From Sphingobacteriaceae bacterium (GTDB lineage Bacteria > Bacteroidota > Bacteroidia > Sphingobacteriales > Sphingobacteriaceae), in the NCBI GenBank assembly GCA_014380615.1, contig JACMJM010000053.1:1-32153 (forward strand): a DNA stretch of 32,153 bases, written 5' to 3'. The notes under the pieces are model-generated. The model had not been told where the DNA came from. It did not search any database and was given only the letters and a program-made list of their open reading frames with translations. Both the position numbers and the translations under genes were made by a program. This document shows positions 16,637-24,925 of this stretch, in pieces. How positions within the stretch are numbered: position 1 is the stretch's first letter; every line of letters starts with the position of its first letter.

Positions 16637-16670
16637 AATCCATTCGTTGAAAAGCGGATGGATTTTTTTT
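16637..16670 (+). terminator. intrinsic terminator after trxA
   Basis: AATCCATTCG (16637-16646) and CGGATGGATT (16655-16664) pair over 10 positions including one T-G, followed by a T-run to 16670. Confidence 0.85.
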
Positions 16671-16713
16671 GCCCCATCCATGCCCAGGCATATCTAAATT
16701 CGTAAATTGCCTT

Positions 16714-17637
16714 ATGCTGCCAGATATTAATACCTATACAGATCTACAAGATTTCGGGAACCTTGAATTACTTGCCCGACAGGTGGTAGAGGGTTTTATA
16801 ACAGGCTTGCATAAAAGTCCTTTTCATGGTTTTTCGGTCGAATTTGCCGAACATAGGCAGTATAACAGCGGAGAATCGGTAAAGAATATCGACTGGAAGC
16901 TTTACGGAAGAACAGACAAACTATTTGTTAAGCGGTTTGAAGAAGAAACCAATCTTCGCTGCCAGATAGTGCTGGATATTTCTTCGTCGATGTACTTTCC
17001 CGAAAAGAAGTTTAATAAGCTTATTTTTTCTGTCTATTCGGCCGCTTCTTTAATGTTTCTGTTTAAGAAACAGCGCGATGCCTTTGGGTTAAGTTGTTTT
17101 TCTGATAAACTTGAACTCTCTACTCCGGCAAAATCCACGGCGGTTCATCAAAAGTATTTGTTCGCAGAACTCGAAAAGTTAATGTATTTCGAAAGTAAGC
17201 GGGTTAAAACCGAAGTTGCTTCCTCTCTTCATGAAATCGCCGAATTGGTACATAAACGGTCATTGGTTATCATCTTCAGCGATATGTTTGAAGCGGGCAC
17301 CAATGAGCAAAGCTTAGATGAGATATTTTCCGCTTTGCAGCATCTTAAATACAATAAACATGAAGTGGTAATATTTAACGTGCTTGATTATAAAAAGGAA
17401 TTGGATTTCGACTTCGAAAACCGCCCTTATCATTTTATAGATATGGAAACCGGCGAAGAGTTAAAGGTTCATCCCTCTCAGGTTAAAGAAACCTATACTA
17501 AATCTATAGAAAATTTCCGAAAAGAACTTCAGGAACGATGCACCCAGTATCATATCGATTTAATTAACGCCGATATTAACGAAGGCTTTTATCCGGTATT
17601 GCATTCGTATCTTATCAAGAGGAGTAAGATGATGTAG
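16714..17637 (+). CDS. DUF58 domain protein (vWA-like)
   Basis: Starting at the ATG at 16714 the protein has 307 residues; an upstream TTG at 16669 lies in the trxA terminator and is rejected. The DUF58 signature is clear: FSVEFAEHRQYNSGESVKNI followed by DWKLYGRTDKLFVKRFEEET. A von Willebrand A-like fold follows with D-I-S-S-S (LDISSSM), a MIDAS-type metal site. There are no membrane helices. These proteins usually sit beside a MoxR AAA+ ATPase and BatA/BatB genes; none is present here. Family role: probably chaperone-like assembly with MoxR. The specific target is unknown. Confidence 0.88.
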   Translation: MLPDINTYTDLQDFGNLELLARQVVEGFITGLHKSPFHGFSVEFAEHRQYNSGESVKNIDWKLYGRTDKLFVKRFEEETNLRCQIVLDISSSMYFPEKKFNKLIFSVYSAASLMFLFKKQRDAFGLSCFSDKLELSTPAKSTAVHQKYLFAELEKLMYFESKRVKTEVASSLHEIAELVHKRSLVIIFSDMFEAGTNEQSLDEIFSALQHLKYNKHEVVIFNVLDYKKELDFDFENRPYHFIDMETGEELKVHPSQVKETYTKSIENFRKELQERCTQYHIDLINADINEGFYPVLHSYLIKRSKMM

Positions 17638-17658
17638 CTCTTATCCGGATCTCTGTTA

Positions 17659-18612
17659 TTATAGCCAGTTCTTTTTTCTGAAGAAAATCAACGTTATGAT
17701 GGAGGATAAAAACATCAGAAGAATGGCGAATAAATATCCATAGTTCCAATCCAGTTCGGGCATAAACTTAAAATTCATACCATAAATACTTGCAATAAGA
17801 GTAGGGGGCATAAATGCTACGGTAGCAACCGTAAAAATTTTTATAATGCGGTTTTGTTCGATGTTCACAAAGCCCATAAAGGTATCCTGCAAATATTCCA
17901 GACGCTCAAAGGCGAATTTATTGTGTTCGAGTATTGAGCTGATATCTCTAATCATAATCCGTAAAACACCTTTATATTCTTCCGGAAAAATGTTGCTTTT
18001 CATTAAAGAAGAGATCAGGCGTTGCTTGTCGATTATATTTTCTCGCAAAGACATCGTTTCGTTTTGAAACACAGATAACTGAATGAGAATTTCCTCGTCG
18101 GGCCGGTTCTTTTTTAAAATTAACTGCTGATTTAACTCAGCTATACGTTTTGCCAGGCCCTCAATTAAATCGGCGTCGAGGTCGATAGATGTTTCAAGAA
18201 TAGTTAGTAAAATCTGGTATCCGTTGTTGTATGAGCCCGGACTTGCTTTAATTCTCTTTACCGATTCGCTGAAGGTTTTTAAATCGTCATCCCGGTAGGT
18301 AAACAATATGCCTTTTTCTAATACTACAGATACCGGACAATATGCGAACCCTTTTTCGTGAAACGATAAGAAGTTTGAATTGATAATAATCTCTTCCTCC
18401 ACCTCGCTAAATCGGGAAGAACTTTCAATCTCTTTCGATTCTTCTTCTGACGAGTATTTAATATCAAAATACGATTCGATGGTCGATTTTTCTTTTACTG
18501 TAGGATTCTGCAGGTCTACCCAGATCAGGTTTTCTACAGGGATATCTTTTAGAAGATCAAGATTTGTTTCTTTTGCTAATCGTCGTTCTTTCTTATAATA
18601 TATGCGTAACAT
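17659..18612 (-). CDS. corA: CorA-like magnesium/divalent cation transporter
   Basis: CorA proteins are pentameric inner-membrane channels for Mg2+ or Co2+. Starting at the ATG at 18612 (MLRIYYKK) the protein has 317 residues, normal for the family; the frame continues 30 codons upstream but without family-like sequence. A long acidic/helical cytoplasmic domain is followed by two C-terminal transmembrane helices, and the selectivity motif G-M-N lies at 278-280 (SIYGMNF). The C-terminus is basic, RKKNWL. It converges on the DUF58 gene with a 21-base gap and diverges from the radical SAM gene. Confidence 0.92.
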   Translation of the reverse strand: MLRIYYKKERRLAKETNLDLLKDIPVENLIWVDLQNPTVKEKSTIESYFDIKYSSEEESKEIESSSRFSEVEEEIIINSNFLSFHEKGFAYCPVSVVLEKGILFTYRDDDLKTFSESVKRIKASPGSYNNGYQILLTILETSIDLDADLIEGLAKRIAELNQQLILKKNRPDEEILIQLSVFQNETMSLRENIIDKQRLISSLMKSNIFPEEYKGVLRIMIRDISSILEHNKFAFERLEYLQDTFMGFVNIEQNRIIKIFTVATVAFMPPTLIASIYGMNFKFMPELDWNYGYLFAILLMFLSSIITLIFFRKKNWL

Positions 18613-18648
18613 CAGAGCCCTTCTAAAATTTTCACCGAATTGAATATG

Positions 18649-18656
18649 TATCTTTG
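18649..18656 (+). promoter_or_regulatory. -7 promoter element for the radical SAM gene
   Basis: TATCTTTG fits the consensus exactly, 76 bases before the ATG at 18733, in the gap between the divergent corA and radical SAM genes. No -33 TTG is found at the right spacing. Confidence 0.4.
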
Positions 18657-18732
18657 CAAAAGAAGTTAAAAGTATATAAAAGTGGCAATAAATCGTAACC
18701 AATGCCGCTTAATTCAGGAACATCTTTAGATT

Positions 18733-19704
18733 ATGGGTACACCGGTAGATTACGGACAGAAAAGTTATAATTTTTATGGTGCCTACCTTAAAAACAGGTA
18801 TGAGGGTAAACGTGTGTTTAAAATTATTGTTGACGGCGGCTTTACATGCCCTAATCGTGACGGTAGTAAGGGATATGGCGGTTGCTCTTATTGTAATGTT
18901 GATTCTTTTACTCCCGAACTCTCTAGAAGTACCCCCGATATCCGCGAGCAGATAGAACGTGGCATTGACAGAGCGAGAACAGGTTATGCGGCAGAAAAAT
19001 TTATTATTTACTTTCAGCCGAACACTAACACCTATGCTCCGGTACATTATTTAAAAATGATGTATGATGAAGCTTTGGCCATAGCTCAACAGTTAGCTCC
19101 GGGCGATATTGTCGGTTTGTCGGTTGGTACAAGGCCTGATTGCATAGACGCCGAAAAAATCAAATTGTTAGAAAGTTATTTCGATTATGGATTAGATGTA
19201 GACTTAGAAATGGGAATGGAATCTATTTATAATGATACTTTATTGCAAATTAATCGCGGCTGCTCGCACGAAGAGTTCGAACAGGCATTAAATTTAGTCC
19301 GTGATTCTCGTTTGGATGTATGCGTTCATACCATATTCGGATTTCCCTGGGAAACCAAAGAGATGATGCTGCGCTATGCAGATGAAATTAATCGCTTCCC
19401 TCAAATAAAGTTTGTCAAACTCCATCATTTGCATATCGTTGAAGGCTCGATAATGGGAGTGTTGTATAAAAGAGAGCCGTTTAAAGTATTTAGTCTGGAA
19501 GAATACACCGACTTTCTCGCCGAATTTATTCCCCTGTTAAGGCCCGATATAATCCTTCAGCGTTTATTTGGTATCGCCGATTACGATTTATTAATCGCAC
19601 CCAATTGGGGGGTTAAGAAGTCACAGATTCAAACATTTATCGACAAAGCTTTAGAGAGCAGAGGAGTGAGGCAAGGCTCCCGCTATGCGCCCTTAGTTGT
19701 ATAG
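18733..19704 (+). CDS. TIGR01212 radical SAM protein (YhcC-like)
   Basis: The 323-residue protein has the cluster-binding cysteines C39, C51 and C54 in a CPNRDGSKGYGGCSYC arrangement. That C-x11-C-x2-C spacing is characteristic of the YhcC/TIGR01212 group rather than the classic CxxxCxxC. The barrel continues with QPNTNTYAP, GLSVGTRPDC and VCVHTIFGFPWET, typical of this group. It binds a 4Fe-4S cluster and S-adenosylmethionine. The substrate is not established to my knowledge. It appears complete and monocistronic. Confidence 0.92.
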   Translation: MGTPVDYGQKSYNFYGAYLKNRYEGKRVFKIIVDGGFTCPNRDGSKGYGGCSYCNVDSFTPELSRSTPDIREQIERGIDRARTGYAAEKFIIYFQPNTNTYAPVHYLKMMYDEALAIAQQLAPGDIVGLSVGTRPDCIDAEKIKLLESYFDYGLDVDLEMGMESIYNDTLLQINRGCSHEEFEQALNLVRDSRLDVCVHTIFGFPWETKEMMLRYADEINRFPQIKFVKLHHLHIVEGSIMGVLYKREPFKVFSLEEYTDFLAEFIPLLRPDIILQRLFGIADYDLLIAPNWGVKKSQIQTFIDKALESRGVRQGSRYAPLVV

Positions 19705-20218
19705 ATACTAATCTTTATTGAATTCTCCGTATAACCGGCTACGTTCTGCGCCACATCACATAATTAATTTTCTTAATTTATTTAATCAGTACTAGCGGCA
19801 TCTCCTAAAGGGAAGGATGTTGGCTGTTTGTTCTGGTTTATTTGAATATTTCCTTAATTATGGGCTGTGGTCGCTTGTTTTTAGTAGTTTATAGATGTGA
19901 ATACTCCATTTTAATTGTTATTAATTATAATTAGATAGATTTTCATGTAATTATTAATTTTAAGAATGGTTTTTTAATTATTTTTTGATAAATAATTTGT
20001 TTTTATTGATTTTTTTCTAATTTTATCAATTATATGTTCAATTGGTAATAATATTTACCTTAATAGCTATTAAAATATCAATTTTTATTAAAAAAATCTT
20101 TTATTAACAACAACTAAACCCTTAAATGATGAAAAAAAATAATTATTCCTCGGCTTAATCGCTGGTTTTTATCGCAGGTATTTAATTTATTCACTAATCC
20201 TAACACAATAAATTTAAA
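19705..20218 (+). promoter_or_regulatory. 514-base AT-rich region upstream of the first amt gene
   Basis: No coding frame is supported here. Visible elements are the dyad GGTAATAATATTTACC (20044-20059) and, directly beside it, the perfect 14-bp palindrome TTAATAGCTATTAA (20060-20073), both about 150 bases upstream of the amt start. Long T and A tracts occupy 19970-20110. I see no good TAnnTTTG element and no sigma-54 type GG-N10-GC site. The size and the dyads fit a regulated promoter. Confidence 0.4.
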
Positions 20219-21532
20219 ATGAAAAAAATCTTACCCTTTTTACTTTTGGTTATAGCTGTAGTGCTGGGCCTTTTGTATCCTTCTGTAGAAGTAGTAACTG
20301 TCGCTGAAAACAAAATCGACACTGGCGACACGGCATGGCTGCTTGTGGCAACAGCTTTAGTATTATTAATGACCCCGGGCCTCGCCTATTTTTATGGCGG
20401 TATGGTTAGAAAGAAAAATGTTATCTCTACCATGCTGCAAAGTTTGGTTTGTATGGGCTTGATTACCGTTTTATGGGTAATATTCGGATTTAGTTTAGCC
20501 TTTGGTGATGATGTGGGCGGATTAGGTATTATTGGCGATCCCAGTACTTTCTTTATGATGAAAGGGATGGTTGGAAATGCGGTTTGGCCCCTGGCACCCA
20601 CTATTCCTTTGGTGTTATTTGCCATGTTTCAGCTAAAATTTGCGGTTATTACTCCCGCTTTAATAACTGGTGCCTTTGCGGAGAGGATCAAATTCAATTC
20701 TTATATGATCTTTATCTGCTTGTTTATGATTCTGATTTATGTTCCTCTGGCTCACGCTACATGGCATCCTGAAGGAATACTATTCAAGCTTGGCGTATTA
20801 GATTTTGCCGGTGGTACTGTTGTGCATATGTCGGCTGGTTGGGCTGCCTTGGCATCTGCTTTGTTTTTAAAGAAACGTACCACTGCTGAGCATACTCCCG
20901 CCCGTGTTAGTTATGTAATTCTTGGAACTGGTTTACTTTGGTTCGGATGGTTCGGTTTTAACGCTGGTTCGGCTGTAGGTGCGGGTGCTTTAGCGGCTAC
21001 CGCGTTGGCAACTACAACTACCGCTTCCGCCGCCGCCGCAATGGCCTGGATATTTTTTGATATAGCAAGAGGTAAAAAACCATCGGCTATGGGGGCATGT
21101 ATTGGAGCCGTAGTGGGCTTGGTAGCCATAACTCCTGCCGCAGGTTTTGTAAGTGTATCTCATTCTATTGTAATTGGCGTGGTAGCGGCTATTATAAGTA
21201 ATCTGGTTATACTATGGAGAAGCCGGACTAATATTGATGATACGTTGGATGTATTTCCGTGCCATGGAGTTGGTGGTATGGTGGGTATGCTTCTTACCGG
21301 TGTTTTCGCTAACCAGGGAGTAAACGCGGCAAATACAACCGGTAACGGGCTTTATTTTGGCGATACGAAATTGTTTTTCGTGCATTTAATCGCTTTGGTA
21401 GCAGTTTCGGCTTTTGCCTTTATTGGCGCATATATTTTATTGGTTGTAACTAACGCAATAAGTCCTCTGCGTGTAACTGCGGAAGACGAAGAATTGGGAC
21501 TTGATATGAGTCAGCATGATGAAGAGCTTTAG
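20219..21532 (+). CDS. amt: ammonium transporter, first copy
   Basis: Amt proteins are trimeric inner-membrane channels for ammonium. The 437 residues contain an N-terminal hydrophobic segment (possibly a signal peptide), then the Amt core beginning DTAWLLVATALVLLMTPGLA. The pore twin histidines are present: H203 in GGTVVHMSAG and H349 in FPCHGVGG. The short cytoplasmic tail ends EELGLDMSQHDEEL. A terminator and 278 bases separate it from a second amt gene of similar sequence. No PII (glnB/glnK) gene is adjacent. Confidence 0.96.
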   Translation: MKKILPFLLLVIAVVLGLLYPSVEVVTVAENKIDTGDTAWLLVATALVLLMTPGLAYFYGGMVRKKNVISTMLQSLVCMGLITVLWVIFGFSLAFGDDVGGLGIIGDPSTFFMMKGMVGNAVWPLAPTIPLVLFAMFQLKFAVITPALITGAFAERIKFNSYMIFICLFMILIYVPLAHATWHPEGILFKLGVLDFAGGTVVHMSAGWAALASALFLKKRTTAEHTPARVSYVILGTGLLWFGWFGFNAGSAVGAGALAATALATTTTASAAAAMAWIFFDIARGKKPSAMGACIGAVVGLVAITPAAGFVSVSHSIVIGVVAAIISNLVILWRSRTNIDDTLDVFPCHGVGGMVGMLLTGVFANQGVNAANTTGNGLYFGDTKLFFVHLIALVAVSAFAFIGAYILLVVTNAISPLRVTAEDEELGLDMSQHDEEL

Positions 21533-21578
21533 AATTAAAGCGATTTTGACCTAAAATCTTATTTTGGTTTAGTGTTGG

Positions 21579-21609
21579 GAGGGTTTGGCGCAAGTCAGCC
21601 CTCTTTTTT
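21579..21609 (+). terminator. intrinsic terminator after the first amt
   Basis: GAGGG (21579-21583) pairs with CCCTC (21599-21603), extended by two more pairs inside, and runs into six T. The two amt genes are therefore probably transcribed separately. Confidence 0.75.
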
Positions 21610-21683
21610 GTTTTAGTTTTTTATGTCTTTTGAATATTTGCAGATTTTTCGGTGTCTTTAAAGATAATTTCAGCTATTCTTAT

Positions 21684-21762
21684 GCATTTAATATTAAATG
21701 CGGGGTTGTTTTCATGGTTTTTAGAAAAAATATTTATTTTTTTATGATATTTTAAAAATATC
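21684..21762. promoter_or_regulatory. palindromes upstream of the second amt
   Basis: GCATTTAATATTAAATGC (21684-21701) is a perfect 18-bp palindrome. A second dyad, GATATTT-TAA-AAATATC (21746-21762), follows. Directly after it TAACTTTA (21765-21772) differs by one base from the -7 consensus. The start codon is at 21811. The arrangement looks like one or two operators overlapping a promoter. Confidence 0.5.
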
Positions 21763-21810
21763 GTTAACTTTATTGCAGAATTTATTCTAAACACTAAACA
21801 ACTAAACAAA

Positions 21811-23223
21811 ATGAGTAAAAATTCAATGAAAAAAACGGCGCCATTCGTGATTTTGGCAATTGTGGCCCTGGCCTCAATATTTATTCCGGTTTTGCCCAAC
21901 TTCGATGATGGTGGCAAAATGTATAATGGTGCTGATATCGCTTGGATTGTAGTGGCTACAGCACTTGTGTTTTTAATGACGCCCGGACTGGCTTTCTTCT
22001 ACGGAGGAATGGTTCATCGCAAAAATGTAATCTCAACCATGATTAAAAGCGTGGTGGCCGCCGGTGTGGTAAGTGTGTTGTGGGTAACAGTAGGATTTAG
22101 CTTAGCATTCGGAACGTCAATAAATGGTTTCATCGGCGACCCTACTACTTTTCTTTTCTTTAAGGATGTAAATTCAGGTGCCCCATGGAGTCTTGCGCCT
22201 ACAATTCCATTAACCCTATTCGCCCTGTTCCAATTAATGTTCGCCATTATTACACCCGGACTTGTGGTGGGTGCAGTTGCGGAGCGTATTAGATTTACCT
22301 CTTATATTTTGTTTATCGTCTTATTCAGCTTATTCGTTTACGCACCCCTGGCACATTGGAGCTGGCATCCTGATGGATTCCTGTTTAAACTTGGAGTACT
22401 TGATTTTGCGGGTGGTACTGTAGTACATATTTCTGCTGGTTGTGCAGCTTTAGCAGGGGCAATGGTGTTAAAACGCCGTATGTCACATCTCGAGCAAAGA
22501 GAGATTCCACCAGCTAACATTCCTTATGTTTTAATCGGAACCGGTTTGTTGTGGTTCGGATGGTTCGGCTTTAACGCAGGTTCGGCATTAGGAGCTAATG
22601 CTTTAGCGGTTTCTGCTTTTGCTACAACCAATACGGCTGCAGGTGCGGCGGGCCTTTCCTGGATGTTTTTCGATGTGATAAGAGGTAAAAAGCCTTCTGT
22701 TTTAGGATTCTGTATCGGTGCCGTTGTCGGACTTGTAGCTATAACGCCGGGAGCTGGTTTTGTAGCAATTCCGCAAAGTATTTTCATCGGTTTCATCGCA
22801 GCCATCATTTCAAACATTGCGGTTCATTACAAACAAAAATCTTCTCTGGATGATACATTGGATGTTTTTCCTTGCCATGGCTTAGGCGGTATTGTAGGCA
22901 TGATACTTACAGGTATTTTCGCTACCAAAACTGTAAACGGAGCAGGCAATGATGGTTGGTTCTACGGAAATCCGGAGTTTTTCTTTACTCAGTTAAAAGG
23001 CCTTGCTATTGTAGTAGCATATAGCTTCACCGTTTCCTTCGCCATTTTTAAGCTTATAAATTTAATTCAGCCCATTCGTGTAACTGAAGAGGAAGAAGAA
23101 GAAGGATTGGATGCGTCTCAACATAATGAAAAATACGTTCAGGGAACTCTTTTGGTAAATAATAACGGAAGAACAGTTGAACGAGATGTGAAAATCCTTG
23201 AAAAAGATGTAATTGAACACTAA
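21811..23223 (+). CDS. amt: ammonium transporter, second copy
   Basis: This 470-residue protein is a close paralogue of the preceding transporter. It has the same core (DIAWIVVATALVFLMTPGLAFFYGG) and both pore histidines, H206 in GGTVVHISAG and H356 in FPCHGLGG. It differs at the C-terminus: after EEEEEEGLDASQHNEKY it carries about 28 extra residues, ending LEKDVIEH. The cytoplasmic tail is where PII proteins and phosphorylation act in other Amts, so the two copies may be controlled differently. The porin gene follows after 80 bases with no terminator, so the two may be cotranscribed. Confidence 0.96.
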   Translation: MSKNSMKKTAPFVILAIVALASIFIPVLPNFDDGGKMYNGADIAWIVVATALVFLMTPGLAFFYGGMVHRKNVISTMIKSVVAAGVVSVLWVTVGFSLAFGTSINGFIGDPTTFLFFKDVNSGAPWSLAPTIPLTLFALFQLMFAIITPGLVVGAVAERIRFTSYILFIVLFSLFVYAPLAHWSWHPDGFLFKLGVLDFAGGTVVHISAGCAALAGAMVLKRRMSHLEQREIPPANIPYVLIGTGLLWFGWFGFNAGSALGANALAVSAFATTNTAAGAAGLSWMFFDVIRGKKPSVLGFCIGAVVGLVAITPGAGFVAIPQSIFIGFIAAIISNIAVHYKQKSSLDDTLDVFPCHGLGGIVGMILTGIFATKTVNGAGNDGWFYGNPEFFFTQLKGLAIVVAYSFTVSFAIFKLINLIQPIRVTEEEEEEGLDASQHNEKYVQGTLLVNNNGRTVERDVKILEKDVIEH

Positions 23224-23239
23224 TCGAAATAATATATAT

Positions 23240-23286
23240 ACAAACCCTATTTAATAAAGCAAAATTTTAAAACAAACCTTATTTAA
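23240..23286 (+). repeat. 15-bp direct repeat before the porin gene
   Basis: ACAAACCCTATTTAA (23240-23254) and ACAAACCTTATTTAA (23272-23286) differ at one base and start 32 bp apart, close to three helix turns. They fill much of the gap between amt and porin, a layout suited to a regulator that binds one face of DNA. Confidence 0.55.
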
Positions 23287-23303
23287 CATCAAAAAAAAGC
23301 AAC

Positions 23304-24353
23304 ATGTTTAAAAAACTACTTTCATTAATCGTATTAGCAGGTGTATCATATGCTAATGCTCAGGATTCGACTTCTACTCCTTTATCAATTTCAGGATCAG
23401 TAGATGCTTATTACAAGTATGACTTTTCAAAAGTTCCGAATATAGGAACCAGCTTCGCATCAGATCAAAACTCTGTTTCTCTGGGTATGATTGATATCGC
23501 CTTGAAAAAAGCAACAGGAAAAGCTTCTTTTGTTGGAGAAGTTTCTTTTGGTCCAAGAGGACAGTATCAATCTGTTCTTAATGGTGATGGTGCTGGGTCA
23601 AATGCAGTTAATTCTTTTCACATTCAAAACCTTTATGCTACCTACGCTTTCACAGATAAATTCTCAATGACAGCAGGTTACATGGGTACCTTCGTGGGCT
23701 ATGAAGTAATATCTCCGGTTGGCAACTTCCAATACTCTACTTCTTACCTGTTTACAAATGGTCCGTTCCAAAATGCCGGAATTAAAGCAAATTATGCTGT
23801 GTCTAGCAAAGTGGGTGTAATGGTTGGAATGTTCAATAATACTTGGAATACCTATACAGCTGATCCAACATCGGGTGTTAGCACATTCGGCGCGCAGTTA
23901 TCTTTAACGCCTGTAGAAGGATGGAGTGCTTATATTAACTTGCTAACTGGCTATGATTCAGGAACAATTATAGATTTAACTACCGCTTATCAGATTACTG
24001 ATAAATTCAAATTGGGTTTAAATGTAGCTGATTGGTCTGCTGGTATGGGTGCTGATGATGAAGGGTATTTTGGTGCCGCATTATATCCGTCGGTTGCTAT
24101 AACATCCGGATTTGGTTTAGGCCTTCGTGGGGAGTACTTCAAAACTAAGAAGAATGGCGGTGCTGCTGTTGGTGCTCCAGGCGATGAAAGTGTAACTGCA
24201 CTTACCTTATCTGGAAACCTTAAGGCAGGAGGATTAACTTTTATTCCTGAGTTTAGAATGGATAGCGGAAGTGTTGACTTGTTTTTGAAAGAAAACGGTA
24301 ATGCCACTAAATCAGCTTCTCAATTTTCATTAGCAGTTGTTTACGCATTTTAA
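23304..24353 (+). CDS. outer-membrane beta-barrel porin (OmpL-like / BBP2 type)
   Basis: The 349-residue product has a signal peptide (MFKKLLSLIVLAGVSYANAQ) and then alternating amphipathic strands rich in Y, G and F, ending in the aromatic residue F of VVYAF, as expected for an outer-membrane barrel. The order SISGSVDAYYKYDF ... NSFHIQNLYATYAF ... FTNGPFQNAGIKANY resembles the OmpL-like porin-2 (BBP2) family. Its place directly behind amt suggests that it lets ammonium or small nitrogen compounds through the outer membrane; that is inference from context. A very strong terminator follows. Confidence 0.85.
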   Translation: MFKKLLSLIVLAGVSYANAQDSTSTPLSISGSVDAYYKYDFSKVPNIGTSFASDQNSVSLGMIDIALKKATGKASFVGEVSFGPRGQYQSVLNGDGAGSNAVNSFHIQNLYATYAFTDKFSMTAGYMGTFVGYEVISPVGNFQYSTSYLFTNGPFQNAGIKANYAVSSKVGVMVGMFNNTWNTYTADPTSGVSTFGAQLSLTPVEGWSAYINLLTGYDSGTIIDLTTAYQITDKFKLGLNVADWSAGMGADDEGYFGAALYPSVAITSGFGLGLRGEYFKTKKNGGAAVGAPGDESVTALTLSGNLKAGGLTFIPEFRMDSGSVDLFLKENGNATKSASQFSLAVVYAF

Positions 24354-24380
24354 TTAAAATACATTTCGATTAGAGTATTA

Positions 24381-24410
24381 GCGAGGCCGGTTTCCGGCCT
24401 CGCTTTTTTT
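24381..24410 (+). terminator. strong intrinsic terminator after the porin
   Basis: GCGAGGCCGG (24381-24390) and CCGGCCTCGC (24394-24403) form a perfect 10-bp GC-rich stem with a TTT loop, followed by seven T. Confidence 0.95.
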
Positions 24411-24474
24411 GTATCTATTTTATCTCAATGCAACCTTTTTATACCAAATCATATCTTCTTTTAAACACTTAGAT

Positions 24475-24864
24475 ATGAAATGGGCCTTACTGCTTTTATT
24501 ACCTGTATTTCTAACCACCGCTTCCTGCAAAAAAGAATACATCGTTCCTGCTAATAAAACTATCGTCGTTAATCTTCAGGCAGGAAGTTGGATCCCCTTA
24601 AACGGAGGTAAAAGCTATACCGCGGCAATCAACGTACCCGAGCTGGATGATTATTTGAATGAGAGGGGAGGAGTGCTGGTTTATATCTCTTTCGGCGGTA
24701 GAACCTACGAACAGATACCACAGCTTTATAATGGCGAATCTTACAGCTTTGTTACCAGGCCAGGTCAGGTGGTTTTGGAAGTACAGGAATATGATGGCTT
24801 GGTACCCGTTACTCCTCCGGGTAGTATGACAGTAAAAATAATTCTTATAGAGTCAGACTTCTAA
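24475..24864 (+). CDS. small lipoprotein of unknown function
   Basis: From the ATG at 24475 the protein has 129 residues; an earlier TTG at 24409 lies in the terminator T-run and is rejected. The signal MKWALLLLLPVFLTTASC ends in a lipobox with lipid site C18, followed by KKE, which resembles a Bacteroidota lipoprotein surface-export signal. The mature part is mostly beta strand (NVPELDDYLNERGGVLVYIS and similar). I do not recognise a characterised family. It converges with fabI over a shared terminator. Confidence 0.8.
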   Translation: MKWALLLLLPVFLTTASCKKEYIVPANKTIVVNLQAGSWIPLNGGKSYTAAINVPELDDYLNERGGVLVYISFGGRTYEQIPQLYNGESYSFVTRPGQVVLEVQEYDGLVPVTPPGSMTVKIILIESDF

Positions 24865-24868
24865 TAAA

Positions 24869-24906
24869 AAGAGCGGCTAATCACTTTAATCTGATCAGCC
24901 GCTCTT
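24869..24906. terminator. bidirectional terminator between lipoprotein gene and fabI
   Basis: AAGAGCGGCT (24869-24878) pairs with AGCCGCTCTT (24897-24906), and after one mismatch four more pairs follow inside. A-rich and T-rich flanks serve both converging genes. Confidence 0.8.
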
Positions 24907-24925
24907 CTATATTTTAGAACCAGAA

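Noticed and set aside
16669..16713. TTG start for the DUF58 frame
   Set aside because: It lies in the T-run of the trxA terminator, and family similarity begins after the ATG at 16714.
18613..18702. 30-codon N-terminal extension of corA
   Set aside because: The translation has no family similarity and the ATG at 18612 begins a typical CorA N-terminus.
19705..20218. Sigma-54 type promoter upstream of the first amt
   Set aside because: I searched for GG and GC at -24/-12 spacing near the gene and found no convincing pair.
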